In this document: positions 11,201 through 19,551 of the stretch, in pieces | Layout: the number at the start of each line of letters is the position of its first letter | How positions within the stretch are numbered: position 1 is the stretch's first letter | DNA from: an uncultured Clostridia bacterium | GTDB lineage: Bacteria; Bacillota; Clostridia; UBA1381 | Length of the DNA: 32,977 nt | Reading direction: 5' to 3' | Assembly: GCA_947585795.1 (NCBI GenBank) | Contig: CANPXG010000026.1 | Span: 1-32,977 of the forward strand | Notes under the pieces: model-generated | Told to the model about the DNA's origin: nothing | Databases searched by the model: none | Seen by the model: the letters and a program-made list of their open reading frames with translations, nothing else | Position numbers and translations under genes: made by a program

Positions 11201-14200
11201 CGGCTGCGTCAATCAGGCAGATATGAATATCACTATGCTCGTTGAAGTGGACCATATGCACGGTGTTGATATAAGCACTGTTGTCGGCAACGCGAAAGAC
11301 GGACTGACCATTTCGGGATGCACCAATCATGGCGATATAAATATCGATGGCAGCGGCATATTTAAGGCATATAGCAATTCTACCGACAATTTCAAAGGTT
11401 ATGCAGCCGGTATAGCCAGAAATGCGGATACGGTGACGGACTGCGTGAATAACGGAAGCATAACGGTAAAGTCAACAATAAGCGTCGTTGCCGGAATTGC
11501 GGGATATGTGAATTATGTTGTTAAGGGCTGCGTTAACAACGGTGATTTGACAATAGCCAATGATGACCTTGAGGAACATCCCGATTCGTCTTGGTTCGAA
11601 ATTATATTTAAAGAGAGAAGAATAGCAGGTATAGTTGACCAGATATATTACAGCTCTGACGGCACCGGCGTAAAGAGCTGCGCCAACAACGGCGACATAA
11701 AAATGGACACGCCGCAGCTGACAGAGTACACCTACAAAGGAAAGCTTGCGGGTATTATCAGTTCAATAGACGCAAACTCTGACAATGACAGCGTTATTGA
11801 GGGCTGCGAAAACCACGGTGATATTTATATGGATTTTTCCAAAATCTCCGATATAGCCGACGCGCAGGTGATAAGCGGCGGAATAGTCAGCTCCGTAACG
11901 GCCCGCAATACCGACCAGAGCACATTTAAACCCGATGAAAATCACCTTATTATGGTAAACTGCTATAACGACGGCAGGATATATGCGAAGGAAAACGCCG
12001 GCGGTCATGTTATAGACCCCAGAGGCGGGCTGTACGGAGAAATGCCGACCGGCAAAATCGAAAACTGCTATAACTATTCCGAAAAAACGGAAGGCACCTA
12101 TCCTATCGGTCCGAAAAGCACTTACGGAGTGAGCACCAACAGGAAACCGTACGATACGCCGCTGGAAAACTGCTATTTCCTCAACGACAACGGCACAAAG
12201 AGTGAGCTTAGCGACGCGAAAGGAATAAGCTCGGAGCAGTTTGCAGATGCCGACACCTTTAAGAACTGGGATCTAACCTTTATCTGGGAAATGGACGAAG
12301 AGCTTAAAAGACCGGTGCTAAGAAAACGCGGCACCGAGCAAAATCCGTATATAGTTGACGATGTCGAGGATTTAATTGATTTATCGGAATCCATTTCCGG
12401 CGGAGTAAACTTTGAGGGTGAATTCTTTAAAATGACAAAGAATATAGTCATTGACGAGAACAGCGGCTTCACTTATATGACAGGCACATTCCGAGGAACA
12501 TTTGACGGAAACGGCAACGAAATAACGGCGGCAACCGATAAATTCGTAAGACTTTTCTCCACCGTCGGCACAAACGCGGTTGTAAAAAATCTTTCCGTAA
12601 CCGCGGAAAATAACAGCTACGGAGGTCTGATTGCGAACAACGTCGCCGGAACGATTGAAAACTGTACCGTTAACGCGAACGTAAATGCAAACGATGTGGA
12701 CGACGCACGCAGGGGACTTATAGCCAATGAAACAAGCGGCAGCGGCACTCCGAGAATCAGGAATTGTACCGCCAATGGCTCAATAACGGTCAATGGCGGC
12801 AAGGACTATATTTCAACCGGCGGAATAATAGGCGAGATAGACGTGGACGGAACCGAAATTACAGACTGCTCATCCACAGTGAATATAATCGCCTCCGACA
12901 CGGAAGCGAGCAACACATATACCGGAGGTATTGCGGGCGGCATCTCTTCGCATAACGGCGCAAAAATAGCCGAATGTCACAATTCGGGAAATGTATTCGG
13001 TGAATTCGCGGTAGGCGGCATAGTCGGATATGTACAGTATAAAGCGTCGATCCTTAACTGCTTCAACGACGGCGAGGTTCGTGTCGGAGCCGATGCGATT
13101 ACGCCCGATGAAAAGTCATACTCATTAGTAGTACGCGGCAGCGCCGGCGGAATTGTCGGCGCGGTCGGAGGCAAAACTGATTATTCGGGTAATATAACAG
13201 ATATAACCAACTGCTATAACTACGGACCTGTAAGAAGCGACTCGGCGGGCATAGACTGCTGCGGTATCGCCGCAACCGCATACGGGGATAATTGGTGGCA
13301 CGAAGACGTGCCGTACGAGTATCTGGGAGAAATTAACTCGATCTCGACCTACTGGCTCTATGGCAGCGCAGATTTTGCTTACATGGATTATAACGGAGGA
13401 CAAGGCGACATTGTAAACGATTACAGCGTCAGCAAGGATAAGCTTGCCGACATAAAAACGTTTACGGATTGGGATTTCGCAAATGTATGGATAATGGACG
13501 AGGAGCTTCAAAGACCTGTATTGCGCTGGGAGAAAACGCACGCCATGTCACTTGGCGAGCTCAACGGCAGCGGAACAGCGGAGGACCCGTATGAAATCTG
13601 CGACAAACTGTCGTTTGAGGCAATGAAGAAATATGTTGACAGCGGAAACGACACAACGGGACTGCATTTCATTCTCACCGAGGATATAGACCTTGGCGGT
13701 CTGACGAGCGACGGTTCGGCAATTGCGTACGAACAAATCACGCCCATAGGTGAAGCACTGTACGTTTTTGACGGAACGTTCGACGGAAATCACCATAAAA
13801 TCTCAGGTCTGTACATAAATTCCGACCTGGAGTTTGTCGGTCTGTTCGCGCGTTTGAGCGATGAGAGCGAGGTAAAGGATTTAACGATCGAGTCGGCGAC
13901 GGTAAGAGCGTCAAGGTCAACCGCAAAAGTCGGCGCGATCGCCGGACAGAGTGGCGGCACGATAACGGACTGCATCAATAAAGGAAGCGTGACGAACGGT
14001 GGAGCATATACCGGCGGTATCGTCGGCTTTGCCGAAAGCGAAAGCGGCGCTCGCATTACGGAGTGCGGCAACGAGGGTACCGTTATCGGAGGCTCACGCG
14101 ATACCGGCGGTATCGTCGGAGCACTCACGGGCGTGGGACAAAATCTGTATAATATCGGCAGCGTTACCGGAAGCGGTAATGGAGATTATTACACAGGAGG

Positions 14201-17200
14201 CATCGCGGGCAGAATTTCCGCGTCACCTGCAGGCGGTGCGTACACGTCCGTTATGTATAATACAGGAGAGGTAAGCGGCACGAACGGAAATACCGCGCAG
14301 CTTGTCGGTACGGCGGGAAGCCAAATAAAGCTCATAACGCACGGTAACTCATCGGGACTTCCCAATGTGGCGGACGGTACGCTCACAAATGTTACATCAC
14401 ATAATGCCGGTGATGATTTGTCGGACGGAATACTCACGCATGAGCTTAACGGCGAATCCGAAAATAAGCCGTGGCGGCAGCGTATCGGAAGCGACACTCA
14501 TCCGACATTCTCATCGGACGATAACGCGGTGGTATACAAGGTGACGTTTATGAAGGACGCGGAACAGGAGGACGGCTCCTTTGAAGAGGCGCTATACCAC
14601 GAGGAATATATAAACGCCGACGGCGAAATTACATATCCCGAAGTTCCGACGGACGATCAGTACAAGTTCAAATGGTGGACAGCGGATACGGAGGCAAAAA
14701 CGGAATTTACGCCGCCAATCACGGGTGATACGGTACTTTACGCCGTAGGCGAGGAAATGTATGGCGGAAATAACACCGACAGAATTATCCGCATGACCTA
14801 CGGAACAGAGAGCAGAATTGACTTGTCCGAGCACGTGCGCTTTGCGGCGCCGCGAGAGATGGGAGAACTCAGTGACACATCGGGTAAATTCACATACACG
14901 ATCGTTGAAAACGGAAACTGTGACGAGGCGTATACCTTCGGTGACAGCCTTGTCATACCGGCGGGCGTTGATACGGGAATTTACAAAATCACAATAAAAG
15001 CGGAAAGAAAGCCTGTGAAAAGTGACGAATTTACGTTGTTCTCAATACAATCTCCGTTTGACCTTGAACCCGTTCGGTTCGACATCAGAGTGATCATGCA
15101 AAAACAGGATCAGGTGATAGATCCGCCGGAAATGGCAGGCAACAGCGCAACGACGATACGTTTGAAGCCGATGGACATCCACGGCACTGTATCGTATGCT
15201 TTAATCAGCGAGAAGCTTCTTAACAGCATATACTCCGACAAAGACAACGATAACAAGGTCCTGCCGCTTGTATGGCGCACAAATCCCGTTTTTGAAGGTC
15301 TTGAACCGAGCACGAGGTATTATGCGTACGCGAGGACCGAGGGCGACAGTAATTACAACGGTGCCGCGAGCTATCCGAGCATTGTATATACTTCGGAGCA
15401 TATTCATACATGGACATATACGCGGGACGGCAATACAATAACCGCGCAATGCACTGATGATGCCTGCCCTGACAGCGGCGGCGGAAGCTTCACCCTTGGC
15501 GAGCCTTCGGGAGATTACGTCTATGACAAGCAGCCTCACCCGCCGATAATTGTCGATACGCTTAAAACGGACGACGTTCCTGTGATCACGTATTACTATA
15601 AACCGTTTGACGGCAGTGATTACACGGTCGTTGATTCTGCTGTGAACGCAGGCGATTACAGGGTTACGGCGACATTGGGAGAAAATGTGATCACGGTTGA
15701 GTACAGCATTTTAAAGGCGCATCTGCCGTCGGTCGCGGACAGCCTGACGTATCAGGCGTATTACGGCGACACGCTTGAGGATATAGAGCTTCCCGCCGGC
15801 TATGCGTGGAAGGACGAGCGATCGACATCGGTCGGAACCGTGGGTACGCACACATTTAAAGCCGTATTCACTCCCAACGACACTCAGAATTACTGCTGTG
15901 AAACGCTTGACGTTATAGTAGAGGTACAGCCCAAGCCCGAGAGCATTATAAGCAGCGAGGACGTGAAAATCGATTATGCCGCCGAGCAGCTTCAAGGCTT
16001 TAAAGACGGCAATTATGCGCTGATTTGCGGTGACGTGATATATAACGAAACCGTCGGCGCGGAAGGAGTGATAAATATAAGAGAAGGCTGCTTCGGTAAG
16101 GACATTACGATCGTGAAAACGGCGAGAAACAGTAATTATACCGTAAGCAAACGCATTACCGTAAGCATACCGGATAAACCTGCCGCGCCGGAGGGACTTG
16201 AAGCGATCAAGGCTGACACGGAGGATTCAAATACGGGTAAAATAATCGGCTTGACCGAAGGAATGGAATACCGTTCCGCAAAAGATGAAAAATGGATTTC
16301 TGTTGACTCCGACGAAGTGGAAAATCTGCCGGCGGGCGCGTATTATGTCCGCGTTAAGCAAAGCGGCGATGCGTTCGCGGGAAGAGTTGCCATAGTCGCA
16401 GTAGGTGTAAAGTCCAAAGTTACCGCAACATTTGTGGACGGAAACGATGTCATACTTAAGACGGAAAATATCCCAAGCGGCACCGTGCCGACGTATGATT
16501 TGGCAGCTGATTCCGTGCCGACAAAGAACAGCACGGCGCAGTATGATTATACGTTCACCGACTGGGATAAGGATATATCCGAACCGATTTTTATGGACAC
16601 GGTTTATACCGCGCGGTTTAATAATGTTCTTCGCTCATACTCCGTACGCTGGATCGCTAACGGAACGGTCAAAAAGACGGAAACATATGATTACGGCACA
16701 ATGCCAAGTTACGGCTCCGAGCCGCAGCGCGAAGGCAACGCGTGGTATTCGTATAATTTCAGCGGCTGGTATCCCGAGCTTGAAGAAGTAACTGGCAACG
16801 CGATATATGCGGCATCATTTGAAAGACTGCCGAGGACATATAAGGTAACGCTTGATCCGAACGGCGGAGAAATGACCGACGGAACTGTTACGGAGTACAC
16901 GGCAGGCGCGGGGACCACACTTCCTTCACCGGTAAGAAACGGCTACTCGTTCCTCGGCTGGTATGACGGAGATGGCGTTAAGCATGTAGAGATAGGTATC
17001 ACGGAGGTGGGAGATAAGGAATTTACCGCGCGTTGGCTGAAAGTCAGACAGCGTGAAACTATTATCGATTCAAGCGATATCGTGACCGATTACGCAAATG
17101 AAACGCTTGGCGGATTTGAGAACGGAAAATACCTTGTCGTATGCGGAACTCATTCGGAAATTGTTGAGGTAACAGACACGGGAACGATCCCCATCAGTGA

Positions 17201-19397
17201 AGATTACTTCGGTAATACAATAGATATAATGAGGATCGCGCGCGACGAGAACTACCTAAGCAGTATACGTGTATATACGGAGGTGGACGAGCGTCCCGAA
17301 GCACCGGTAAGCGCTAACGGAGTAAATGCGTCTAAGCTTGAAGCAGCGGACGGACGGATCACGGGCTTGAGCAATGCCATGGAGTACCGTTTCGCAAGCA
17401 ATACTGACGATACGGAATGGATTTCTGTCGGAAGCGGAGAATCGCAAGCGTATAGCCTGACGGCGGGCATATATTATGTACGCTACAAATCAACTGACTC
17501 CGCATTCGCGAGCGAAGAAGTGAAAGTTACGGTAGGTGTGGAGAACTACGTTTTGGCAGTCTTTGTGGACGGTGACGGCAAGGCTGTGAAAATCAAAACG
17601 GTTGTGGAGGGCGCATCACCCGAATATACCGAAACCGATCCGCTTCCGACAAAGAAAAGCACCGCACAGTATGAATACAAATTTAGCGGCTGGGACAAAA
17701 ATCCGAACGAACCCATCAGCGAGAATACGATATACACGGCTCAATTCGACAGCGTATTGAACGAGTACACTATAACATGGATAGTGAACGGCGTAACGAG
17801 CCAAACCACCTGCCTCTACGGAACAATGCCTTCATACGGCTCGATTCCAACAAAGGACAGCACCGACACCAATTCTTACGAATTTGCCGGCTGGTACCCG
17901 TCCGTTATGGCTGTAACGTGCGACGCAGCATACGTCGCGGTATTTGACGAAACCTCGAGGAAGTACAAAGTGACGCTCGATACAAACGGCGGAACGCTCG
18001 CGCCGGGCAGCGATATTACAAGCTATACCTGCGGCGAACCGAGGAATTTACCGACGGCGGACGAGATCACAAAGGGCGGCTGTGACTTCCTCGGCTGGTA
18101 CGACGAAGCGGGGAATAAGGTCACGCGCATCGCCTCGGACGAAACCGGCGACAAGACGTATACCGCGCATTGGGATACAACGGTGACAAAGGAAGACATT
18201 ATTTCCGAAAGCGATGTTGTAACCGACTATGAGGCGGAAACGCTCGGCAATTTTGAGGACGGCGACTACCTTATACTTCTCGAAGCTATGTCACTGTCGG
18301 TGACGGTCACAAACGGCACTATCCCGATAAAGGAAATATACTTCGGACACGATATACAAATCATCAAAAAGGCACGCGACGGCTATCACACCGACAGCGA
18401 TCCCATAACTGTCAGCGTGAAGGCACGTCCTGCCGCACCGGACGGAATTACCGCCCTCCGCGCTGCGGATGATAACTCCGCGGATGGCGTGATAATAGGT
18501 GTAAGATCGTATATGGAATACCGCAAGGCACAAACAGACGAATGGATATCGGTCGAAAACGGACAGACGCGTATAGAGGGCTTGGAAGCCGGCATATACT
18601 ATGTGCGCATAAAACAAAGCGGCGAGGACTTTCACGGACGTTCAAAGATAGTCGTTGTGGGAATTGCAAATACAGTTACCGCAGCCTTTGTCGACGGTGA
18701 CGACAACTTGTTATATGCCGAGCATATAACTCAGGGCTCGCTGCCGCAATATCACGGCGAAACTCCAACAAAGTCGGAAACGGACGCTTACAGATACGAA
18801 TTTAGCGGCTGGAACAACGATATAACAAAGCCCCTGACTGTCGATACGGTTTTCGCGGCACAGTTTACCGAGATCCCGAAAACATACAGCGTAACGCTTG
18901 ACCCGAACGGCGGAACGATCGATGACGGATATGATATAACCGAATACACCTACGGCGACGCGGTCGCTCTGCCGGACGCGAACCATGTAACGCGCGACGG
19001 CTTCGACTTCGCAGGATGGCGTGACGAGAACGGACGGCTCGTTACAAAAATTCCGCAATACAGCGTTGGCGACGTGGAATACACCGCCGACTGGAAAGAA
19101 CCGATGTTGACGATCACGGATTATCCTTCAATAGGGGAAAGCGGTAAAATATCTGCCGAGATAAACAACAATACCGATAAAGCAATAAACGGAAACGCGT
19201 ATATAGCGGTATACAGCAAGGACGGCGCATTACTAAGCGTTTCACTTGAAAACGTAGTAAATCTTGGCGTTAACGAAAGGCTGAATATAAATTCGGCATT
19301 TGAACACATGGCTAAGGACGGAGATGTCATAGCGCTGTACTTCTGGGACAAAGCTTTAAAACCGTTGTCCGTACCGAAAAAAATAAAAATCAGATAG
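8247..19397 (+). CDS. Giant secreted GLUG/InlB-repeat surface protein (3,716 aa)
   Basis: ATG at 8247 follows AAGGAGGT and lies 12 bases after the previous stop, so translation is probably coupled. The signal peptide is residues 1-25 (ending VSYA). Residues about 32-2090 form five GLUG-type cassettes. Each tends to open with 'GTE.NPY' or 'GSGTAEDPYEI', then 'PF.G.FDGNG', then many 'GGIAG...I..C.N.G' units. Four of them close with 'F.NWDF..VW.MD'. An InlB-like unit follows (about 2096-2170), then Ig-like domains and an HIHTWTY...C..D.C unit near 2385. An MBG-like domain (about 2415-2480) comes next, then three tandem super-repeats (about 2566-2932, 2941-3312, 3321-3618). The tail (3620-3716) carries 'YIAVYSKDGALLSVSLENV' and 'FWDKALKPLS', a diverged version of the module ending the neighbouring proteins. 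GLUG and InlB repeats are known in adhesins and surface proteins. No enzyme domain or sortase/SLH anchor is visible. Function is inferred to be adhesion or matrix binding. Confidence 0.9.
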   Translation: MKKRLIGSFIVLSMLIALVPNVSYADAQGMGGEGTEQNPYVLSTGEDIIDLANNISDGSLQTKGIYFEMTKNIDISQESFSGFGNADFPFEGSFDGNGNTLTVNMSSAESFVGLFPYIGGSGTVKALTLKGSITGTAERGDDYFVGGIAGENRGEINGCINRANITAKRADASISVLAGIAGYNYGTIRSCVNAEDINAPDGMSAAGIAGSAYGESADDQAHIIYCANTAKITAKDKSAAGILLTANKYTVIENCRNENTVKSESGCAAGIAYDVRTGGHGTLNKCVNEGSIEGGGNSIGGIVAVLNDADVSRCSNTGKVVCTRTSDGNRVGGIVGDAADGNIYMSYNAAEVTANGKLQNSVGGIAGEFGYTNQESIIEGCYNSDAVKNNGTGYAGGIAGINYAIHAVSLYNTGSVSVKGEQQTTTTDDGESYVGDGIARAGGIAGGNMPRNSHSPVISFSYNTGTVTQSGISESDSRAGGIVGENGLNTQTNNKGSIKGCYYLSNSAVTADGENLDGRLDSVSSETSFVNWDFDYTWEMESSGPVFKSDGQTSSTAFETDGDALKKISANVQNGSTYIGKYFTVADNVNLRSGWVPIGDADMPFEGNIDGLGHQMAVELTSDGGYSGFVGNLGRLGSIKNLAITGTIGVNANGGDVYVGTFAGYSEGTIEGCTNRAPVTVNASKGNIYAGGIAGYNNGGTISQNHNQDTLTVTGGETAYAGGIAGFNDFGGIISDNYSDSQVSVSGAATAAAGQITGSQSGTSLTKNCYYYGENKENVSGVTGDGSPFESCYYLASASDGKAAITQAQFSDTSTFYNWDFDNVWQMDGTLLRPTLRPIDADANGLDINGFGTEDFPYELASENDLMLISDLAAEGRDFEGTYFKVIRPIEIDSEDWIPIGASEDTPFKGNFDGDGYPITLNIDFSEKINGGNFGCLFGYVSDAHIENVVTEGTINIDFSKIAIEKLPDTAAVLIGQSDGSTTVSGCVNQADMNITMLVEVDHMHGVDISTVVGNAKDGLTISGCTNHGDINIDGSGIFKAYSNSTDNFKGYAAGIARNADTVTDCVNNGSITVKSTISVVAGIAGYVNYVVKGCVNNGDLTIANDDLEEHPDSSWFEIIFKERRIAGIVDQIYYSSDGTGVKSCANNGDIKMDTPQLTEYTYKGKLAGIISSIDANSDNDSVIEGCENHGDIYMDFSKISDIADAQVISGGIVSSVTARNTDQSTFKPDENHLIMVNCYNDGRIYAKENAGGHVIDPRGGLYGEMPTGKIENCYNYSEKTEGTYPIGPKSTYGVSTNRKPYDTPLENCYFLNDNGTKSELSDAKGISSEQFADADTFKNWDLTFIWEMDEELKRPVLRKRGTEQNPYIVDDVEDLIDLSESISGGVNFEGEFFKMTKNIVIDENSGFTYMTGTFRGTFDGNGNEITAATDKFVRLFSTVGTNAVVKNLSVTAENNSYGGLIANNVAGTIENCTVNANVNANDVDDARRGLIANETSGSGTPRIRNCTANGSITVNGGKDYISTGGIIGEIDVDGTEITDCSSTVNIIASDTEASNTYTGGIAGGISSHNGAKIAECHNSGNVFGEFAVGGIVGYVQYKASILNCFNDGEVRVGADAITPDEKSYSLVVRGSAGGIVGAVGGKTDYSGNITDITNCYNYGPVRSDSAGIDCCGIAATAYGDNWWHEDVPYEYLGEINSISTYWLYGSADFAYMDYNGGQGDIVNDYSVSKDKLADIKTFTDWDFANVWIMDEELQRPVLRWEKTHAMSLGELNGSGTAEDPYEICDKLSFEAMKKYVDSGNDTTGLHFILTEDIDLGGLTSDGSAIAYEQITPIGEALYVFDGTFDGNHHKISGLYINSDLEFVGLFARLSDESEVKDLTIESATVRASRSTAKVGAIAGQSGGTITDCINKGSVTNGGAYTGGIVGFAESESGARITECGNEGTVIGGSRDTGGIVGALTGVGQNLYNIGSVTGSGNGDYYTGGIAGRISASPAGGAYTSVMYNTGEVSGTNGNTAQLVGTAGSQIKLITHGNSSGLPNVADGTLTNVTSHNAGDDLSDGILTHELNGESENKPWRQRIGSDTHPTFSSDDNAVVYKVTFMKDAEQEDGSFEEALYHEEYINADGEITYPEVPTDDQYKFKWWTADTEAKTEFTPPITGDTVLYAVGEEMYGGNNTDRIIRMTYGTESRIDLSEHVRFAAPREMGELSDTSGKFTYTIVENGNCDEAYTFGDSLVIPAGVDTGIYKITIKAERKPVKSDEFTLFSIQSPFDLEPVRFDIRVIMQKQDQVIDPPEMAGNSATTIRLKPMDIHGTVSYALISEKLLNSIYSDKDNDNKVLPLVWRTNPVFEGLEPSTRYYAYARTEGDSNYNGAASYPSIVYTSEHIHTWTYTRDGNTITAQCTDDACPDSGGGSFTLGEPSGDYVYDKQPHPPIIVDTLKTDDVPVITYYYKPFDGSDYTVVDSAVNAGDYRVTATLGENVITVEYSILKAHLPSVADSLTYQAYYGDTLEDIELPAGYAWKDERSTSVGTVGTHTFKAVFTPNDTQNYCCETLDVIVEVQPKPESIISSEDVKIDYAAEQLQGFKDGNYALICGDVIYNETVGAEGVINIREGCFGKDITIVKTARNSNYTVSKRITVSIPDKPAAPEGLEAIKADTEDSNTGKIIGLTEGMEYRSAKDEKWISVDSDEVENLPAGAYYVRVKQSGDAFAGRVAIVAVGVKSKVTATFVDGNDVILKTENIPSGTVPTYDLAADSVPTKNSTAQYDYTFTDWDKDISEPIFMDTVYTARFNNVLRSYSVRWIANGTVKKTETYDYGTMPSYGSEPQREGNAWYSYNFSGWYPELEEVTGNAIYAASFERLPRTYKVTLDPNGGEMTDGTVTEYTAGAGTTLPSPVRNGYSFLGWYDGDGVKHVEIGITEVGDKEFTARWLKVRQRETIIDSSDIVTDYANETLGGFENGKYLVVCGTHSEIVEVTDTGTIPISEDYFGNTIDIMRIARDENYLSSIRVYTEVDERPEAPVSANGVNASKLEAADGRITGLSNAMEYRFASNTDDTEWISVGSGESQAYSLTAGIYYVRYKSTDSAFASEEVKVTVGVENYVLAVFVDGDGKAVKIKTVVEGASPEYTETDPLPTKKSTAQYEYKFSGWDKNPNEPISENTIYTAQFDSVLNEYTITWIVNGVTSQTTCLYGTMPSYGSIPTKDSTDTNSYEFAGWYPSVMAVTCDAAYVAVFDETSRKYKVTLDTNGGTLAPGSDITSYTCGEPRNLPTADEITKGGCDFLGWYDEAGNKVTRIASDETGDKTYTAHWDTTVTKEDIISESDVVTDYEAETLGNFEDGDYLILLEAMSLSVTVTNGTIPIKEIYFGHDIQIIKKARDGYHTDSDPITVSVKARPAAPDGITALRAADDNSADGVIIGVRSYMEYRKAQTDEWISVENGQTRIEGLEAGIYYVRIKQSGEDFHGRSKIVVVGIANTVTAAFVDGDDNLLYAEHITQGSLPQYHGETPTKSETDAYRYEFSGWNNDITKPLTVDTVFAAQFTEIPKTYSVTLDPNGGTIDDGYDITEYTYGDAVALPDANHVTRDGFDFAGWRDENGRLVTKIPQYSVGDVEYTADWKEPMLTITDYPSIGESGKISAEINNNTDKAINGNAYIAVYSKDGALLSVSLENVVNLGVNERLNINSAFEHMAKDGDVIALYFWDKALKPLSVPKKIKIR
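8340..14500 (+). repeat. Five in-gene GLUG cassettes
   Basis: Within the 3,716-residue protein, the cassettes begin near 8340, 9912, 10795, 12328 and 13564. Cassettes 1-4 end with a recognisable punctuation near 9832, 10693, 12259 and 13462 (F.NWDF..VW.MD, then 'RP.LR' in cassettes 2-4). Each carries several GLUG-like units with the core GGIAG or GGIVG and a following C.N motif. The number of units differs between cassettes, so expansion and loss have been frequent. The fifth cassette ends differently (HELNGES...W) before the InlB-like unit. Confidence 0.8.
15942..19100 (+). repeat. Three tandem super-repeats in the C-terminal third of the giant protein
   Basis: Copies start near 15942, 17068 and 18206 with the shared opening 'SS/SESD.VTDY..ETLG.FE.G.Y'. 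Each then has 'DG.I.GL...MEYR...WISV', 'AG.YYVR.K', an InlB-like 'FVDGD....' unit and a final 'VTLD.NGG' to 'GWYDE.G' unit. Copies 1 and 2 also have a middle unit with 'W..NG' and 'YGTMPSYGS.P'. Copy 3 lacks it and is about 70 residues shorter. The DNA has diverged, so these are old duplications rather than an assembly artefact. Confidence 0.8.
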
Positions 19398-19413
19398 CAC
19401 AAACCATGCTATC
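19393..19413 (+). terminator. Small hairpin overlapping the stop codon of the giant gene
   Basis: GATAGCA (19393-19399) and TGCTATC (19407-19413) form a perfect 7-bp stem with a 7-base loop. The stem includes the TAG stop at 19395-19397 and is followed by TTCCCCC rather than a T run. On its own it is a weak terminator. It probably acts with the much stronger hairpin 12 bases downstream, or protects the mRNA 3' end. Confidence 0.4.
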
Positions 19414-19424
19414 TTCCCCCTAAT

Positions 19425-19467
19425 CAAAATAAATATCCACCCACTGTACGGGTGGATATTTATTTTG
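19425..19467 (+). terminator. Terminator with 18-bp perfect stem
   Basis: Bases 19425-19442 and 19450-19467 are perfect reverse complements (18 bp, 7-base loop ACTGTAC). The downstream arm runs through T-rich ATTTATTTTG, so it fits intrinsic termination of the surface operon. The stem contains ATCCACCC/GGGTGGAT, which resembles the half-sites of the operator in the promoter that begins 20 bases later. That likeness may be chance or may give an extra binding site. Confidence 0.8.
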
Positions 19468-19486
19468 TGAAATTCTAAAATGCCTA

Positions 19487-19517
19487 TTGACCTATCCATA
19501 GGTGGATATGATATACT
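19487..19517 (+). promoter_or_regulatory. Promoter with 19-base spacer and perfect dyad (MerR-type), driving the ClC gene
   Basis: TTGACC (19487-19492) and TATACT (19512-19517) are 19 bases apart. The spacer contains TATCCA-TAGG-TGGATA, a perfect 6-4-6 dyad at 19493-19508. Spacer and hexamers match the minus-strand promoter at 292-322 at nearly every position. The ClC start codon is 35 bases further on. Confidence 0.7.
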
Positions 19518-19551
19518 GTATATGCATGACTATCATAGGAGGAAATAAAAA

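Noticed and set aside
10740-11330. Long minus-strand open frames opposite the giant genes (this one 196 codons)
   Set aside because: They are antisense shadows created by codon use of the repeat-rich plus-strand genes. They lack ribosome binding sites and plausible protein composition.
8340-14500. GLUG repeat array considered as a CRISPR or other DNA-level repeat
   Set aside because: The repeats are conserved as protein, not as identical DNA, and there are no equal-length spacers.
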